A stretch of DNA of 64,000 nt from Craspedostauros australis (taxonomy: Eukaryota; Bacillariophyta; Bacillariophyceae; Mastogloiales; Achnanthaceae): NCBI GenBank assembly GCA_026770025.1, contig JAMXDE010000010.1, forward strand, positions 124,001 through 188,000, given 5' to 3'. Of this stretch, positions 60,248 to 64,000 are shown piece by piece. The notes beneath the pieces were generated by a model. It was not told the origin of the DNA. It was given only the letters and a program-made list of their open reading frames with translations, and made no database searches. A program made the translations under genes and the position numbers. Positions within the stretch are counted from its first letter, which is position 1. The number at the start of each line of letters is the position of its first letter.

Positions 60248-62023
60248 GGTTCCTGCCGAGCACTCTCGATGGTTGATTCAGGAGGTTCGCTGTGTTCTTT
60301 TGTGATCTCTCCAACGGGCTTTCCGCGCTGCAGAGTCAGATGGAGCAGAGTGTGGTAGAGTAGGGTAATTGAATTCAATACGATGCGCGCTGTTGGTGTT
60401 GGCAATGCTAGATGCTTTGAAGTAATATTATCTGTAAATGAGGCTCTGAAGTGCCTCCACAAACTTTGTGTTGTTCGTGCGTGTCACTTTTGTGATCTCC
60501 GGTTCAGTTGGTCTTGTGTTTGTGTGTTGATGTTCACATCAAGTTGTGTCACGTCGCTCAGCAGTTTGTTTTCCTGTCTTTGCTCTCTGGCTCTGTACCT
60601 GCGGTTGTACTGGTAACACACACCAAGGCCATGCCACAATTGTGTGTGTGCGCGTGTTTTGTGCTGTTTTTGGCGGACGCGAGCAGCTCTTTTTCCTGTT
60701 CGCGCACCCCCGCGTTCCGTGTGTGGCTTTTGGCGTCGCCACGAGAGCCAGTTGATGCCAACAATCGGAACATGTGCGTTGAGACGCAAGTCGCGGATCC
60801 AATTTTCTCGTAACGGTTATCCACTGTTTTTACAAGCGAGGCGACCTGCGATGGACGAGACTCCGTTTTATTATGCCTCCAAAACAAAACCACGACGTCG
60901 CCGCATTGGCGCCAACATCGCAGTTTGCTTTGGTGGGAGCGGGTTGTGTTGATGCGGAAGCATCATAGTACTCGGGCTGTTGTTCATAAACAGCCAATGA
61001 GCACACATGTGCAAAGTCTAGGTATGTGGTATTCTTGTGGTTGCTCAACTCAACTTGGCTTACTATTCGATTGGTTTAATCTTTGACGATGGCGGATTTC
61101 GTGATGTTGACTGTTCTTATTACGGGGGTTTTGTACTCGGGTCTTCCGTTCACCGTTTCGATCGAACTCTTTGTGGATGATGTTGATGCATCCTGTCTTG
61201 ACTTGGGTCTTGTGCGCCTAAATCAAATTTTTTTTTAGTTCCAACACACAAAAACACACATCCAACCGTTCAAACGTCCCGCGCATCACAGGTGTCCATA
61301 CAAAATGGCGCGGCGGAGTGCACAACAGAGTCTCCGACACTATTTTCAATCAGCATCTGTCGATGTGCCCTGTCTTCGTGTTGATCCATCGCATCGGGAG
61401 GCGTCAACGATCATGCGGCGAAGCCTGTGCCGTTGCGATGAACCCACGCAAGTATTTGCGGTTGTCGATGTTCTGTTGTTACTCGTACTCGTACAGTGAA
61501 GTCTCTCTCATGTCCAGCATCCAAATTCAGGAGGAGCATACTCGTATTGTTGAGTATGCCAATATCTACTCTTCGACTGATGTTGTTGCACATGGATGTC
61601 ATCATTGGATCATCCACGTTGGACGAAGCACAAGTCGGGTGGGACCCACAAATAGATGCATCGCACCCACGCACACAAACTGGTCGACATGGGTGGCTTG
61701 GATCTGGTCCATGCGGCGTGTGTATTCCATGTGCCGCGCGATACACTTACGATTGCTCTCAGAGCACAACTCGATACGTGGATTCTCAACATGATTCACC
61801 TTTGTTCATCTTTGTTGAATCGACATCCATGCTTCGGCACGAACAAACAACGGCAGCCCACAATACCACGATTCATTACTCTTGTTCAGTTGGCTAATAC
61901 TAATGTGCTCGTGATCGTGATCGTGGTCGTAGAGCAGTTGGAGTATAGTCGTACGTTGGTGGCATCAATACCGAAACAGAGTCGTCATGCCGAAGTAACT
62001 CCATCCCACCATTACCATCACCA
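60248..62023. other. Intergenic region between rhomboid and ATG7
   Basis: 1.8 kb with only short frames. The best is 61305-61499 (+), 64 codons starting MARRSAQQSL in a good AAAATGG context, without a recognisable domain. The frames at 60508-60952 and 61496-62264 on the plus strand look accidental. I see no RNA gene or repeat. It contains the promoter of the rhomboid gene near 60248 and the 3' flank of ATG7. Confidence 0.4.
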
Positions 62024-64000
62024 CTACCAATCGCCCTCGCCCTCGTCATCGTCCCAATCCGCCTCTTCCATCTCCTCCAGCTTCTTCGCCGCGTCCAATC
62101 GGAACTGCGTCAACCCTGCCATGTCCTCCAAGTACGCGCCGTCCATGGATTTGCACACGTTCTGCACGAATTCCATCTTGTTGGCCTTGTACGCGTCGAC
62201 GACACTCGAGGAACACGCGGTGCAGCAGCGAAAGGCTGGCACCTTGGGCGTCATCATGGTGTAGCTAACCAGGGAGCCTCTGACCTGATGCGGCATGACA
62301 CCCAACGCACCTGCCGAGGCATCGGATGTGGAGGGAGAGAAGTCTCCGGATCCTGTCTTTGGCGCGTCCGCGAAATGACGCAGCGGGTGATGCAGCAGGG
62401 CCACCATGAGCTCCACGGCCATGGAACTCGCGATTGGCGCGAGGCCTGGGCGGGTGACGGTGCATTGCTGATCCAAGGTCCTGTTCTTCGTGGAATCCTC
62501 CGGAGCGACGATGTCGTTGCAGTAGTAGCAGCCCAGACGGTTGACTTCCTCCGGTGCTGTGTCGCCGTTGCCGAAACCGCCACCGTGGCGCATGACGAGC
62601 CAACTGTCCAGACCAAGGGCAGCATTGATGAGGGTCTTGTCATGCGCAGCAGTCATGACGGTGGGGAGCCATCGGGACTCTCTCGTATCTGTCAGCAGGA
62701 ACACGACATCCGCTTCTTGAACCAGCGCATCCAACGCAGACACCGATTTTTGTATTGATTCTGCCGGTTCTGGATGGCCTGGCATGGGGATCGACAGCAT
62801 GATACCTTCGCTCTCAACATCCGCAGCGATCAATCGCAGGTGTTCGGCGGCTGCTTGAGCCTTTGGCTTGCCTCGACCACCAGGGCCCTGGCAGTCCTCC
62901 AATGTGAAGAGGGGCTGCCGCACGGGATTGCTGTAGCTGACATGCCCGTAGTCCACGATCTTGACCTTCCGCACTCCCCAGCCCAGCAGAGTCCGCGCGA
63001 CGTTGCATCCCAGAGTCCCGGCGCCAATCATGAGAACCTTCGTGGAATTGAGCAGTTCGACGTTGAGGTTGGGCAGCATTCTCCATTTCATGAGCTTGAG
63101 GTTGAGATCGGCTGCTTGGATGGCGAGATGCGTGGCGTCCAGCAAGGGACGTAGATTGACCCAGCGTGGACCCGGCTTTTTGCGTTGGTTCAGCTCCCAT
63201 CCAGCTGCCTTGTAGTCTGCTGTCGTCGATGTCGCCTCCGATGATGATGATGTCGACGACGAGGCATCTGCTGCAGCGCTCCAATCATACGCCGCCTTCG
63301 TAGGGATGACCACGTGCATCACGGCACTGTCGCCAGCCTTCAGGTCGTCCAGAGCACCGTCGCCATCTCCTTCTGCCACATTCATCCGACGCATATTGGC
63401 TGGACGATAGCTGAGAATGCGCACGGTCTTGCCTCCCAAATCGAGGTGAATGGAAAGGTAGGCAACGAGATTGCGCATGGGCCAACCGACCGTCTTCTGC
63501 GTAGCATCCATGGCGCCGCTGTCGCCGGCCGGATCGAAGAACCCGAACATGACATCAGCGAGGTCGGAGTCTTTCTCCACTTTCAAATCGTCGATGCACG
63601 ACAGTTGCAACGGCACAGTCGAATCCTTCGTTGTGACGAAGAACGCTTTCAGGCCGCCACCGGCGCTGGCATCATCCTTTCGCATCTGCTGCAATCTGTT
63701 GGACAGCGCCGCCATTTCTTCGTTGGTCCACGCCGCCGACAGCGCCAACTGTTGAGTGCAGCGGATGGGACTGGAGCTCTTGGGCAGCAGGGCAGGAATG
63801 CCGAACCAGTACAGCACGCGATGGTTCTTGAGGTCGGCGAATGTGAGCAGCACAGCGGACACCAGCGATTCCACGTTCCCATCGACGAACTTCTGGCGCA
63901 TCGACTGAACGAGGATCTTGTTCTTGTCCACCTTCTGGAAGGACTCGATGGTGTTGTACCCGATCAGCTGGATGGGGATCCTGACGCGCTCGTTGGGCAG
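62024..64000 (-). CDS. ATG7: Ubiquitin-like activating enzyme ATG7 (N-terminus outside window)
   Basis: The frame is open to the right edge: 658 residues are visible and the start lies beyond 64000. The first visible residues (QLIGYNTIESFQKVDK) match the N-terminal domain, followed by WFGIPALLP. The E1 domain has KVLMIGAGTLGCNVARTLLGWG (ATP site), NPVRQPLFTLEDC, and CYYCNDIVAP...LDQQCTVTRPGLAPIAS, in which the Cys of DQQC is the catalytic thioester residue. The C-terminus has CTACS with a second CxxC-like pair and an acidic tail ending EGEGDW. ATG7 activates ATG8 and ATG12 and passes them to ATG3 and ATG10 in autophagosome formation. No intron is seen in this part. A Ser/Thr/Ala-rich insertion (WSAAADASSSTSSSSE) lies between the N-domain and E1 domain. 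Confidence 0.96.
   Translation of the reverse strand: MPNERVRIPIQLIGYNTIESFQKVDKNKILVQSMRQKFVDGNVESLVSAVLLTFADLKNHRVLYWFGIPALLPKSSSPIRCTQQLALSAAWTNEEMAALSNRLQQMRKDDASAGGGLKAFFVTTKDSTVPLQLSCIDDLKVEKDSDLADVMFGFFDPAGDSGAMDATQKTVGWPMRNLVAYLSIHLDLGGKTVRILSYRPANMRRMNVAEGDGDGALDDLKAGDSAVMHVVIPTKAAYDWSAAADASSSTSSSSEATSTTADYKAAGWELNQRKKPGPRWVNLRPLLDATHLAIQAADLNLKLMKWRMLPNLNVELLNSTKVLMIGAGTLGCNVARTLLGWGVRKVKIVDYGHVSYSNPVRQPLFTLEDCQGPGGRGKPKAQAAAEHLRLIAADVESEGIMLSIPMPGHPEPAESIQKSVSALDALVQEADVVFLLTDTRESRWLPTVMTAAHDKTLINAALGLDSWLVMRHGGGFGNGDTAPEEVNRLGCYYCNDIVAPEDSTKNRTLDQQCTVTRPGLAPIASSMAVELMVALLHHPLRHFADAPKTGSGDFSPSTSDASAGALGVMPHQVRGSLVSYTMMTPKVPAFRCCTACSSSVVDAYKANKMEFVQNVCKSMDGAYLEDMAGLTQFRLDAAKKLEEMEEADWDDDEGEGDW

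Overview
The window is nuclear DNA of a unicellular eukaryote. Genes are split by short introns with GTAAGT-like donors (about 50-350 bp), and host genes for autophagy (ATG7), peroxisomal beta-oxidation (acyl-CoA oxidase), a rhomboid protease and a transmembrane kinase-like protein are present. Copia retrotransposons dominate the repeats, and one has the integrase signature I associate with diatom (CoDi-like) elements. A stramenopile alga such as a diatom is my best guess; this is inference.

Host layout: 3' end of a membrane protein (1-299, +), kinase-like protein (431-2404, -), unknown protein with an N-terminal signal or anchor (2641-4111, -), then a roughly 6-kb module present twice in direct orientation. 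The module holds a conserved upstream block, an ankyrin-repeat/BTB gene (+), a trypsin-like protease homologue that has lost catalytic residues (-), and a secreted-type protein of unknown function (-). Copy A runs 4328-27012 and copy B 27562-54883. After copy B come acyl-CoA oxidase (+), rhomboid (-) and ATG7 (-, runs off the right edge).

The two copies look so long because they are stuffed with mobile DNA, and each copy shows the uninterrupted sequence of the other, so insertion points can be read to the base. Copy A carries a 4,875-bp PIF/Harbinger element, H1 (9541-14415, target duplication CAG), inside the secreted-protein gene, and an 11,830-bp Copia element, Copia-A (14776-26605, target duplication GTCGC), just upstream of that gene's start. 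Copy B is split 278 bp upstream of its ankyrin gene by a second Harbinger element, H2 (27698-48945, target duplication CGAG or GAG). H2 is itself interrupted by two Copia elements, Copia-1 (28163-35973) and Copia-2 (38876-46258). H2 without them is about 6.0 kb.

Both Harbinger elements have the same plan: a DDE transposase and a second gene (putative SANT/Myb-like DNA-binding protein) transcribed divergently, with a cluster of short repeated motifs between them. The two module copies are damaged in complementary ways: copy A keeps its ankyrin gene with its upstream block but has lost the secreted-protein gene; copy B keeps the secreted-protein gene but its ankyrin gene is now 21 kb from its ancestral upstream block.
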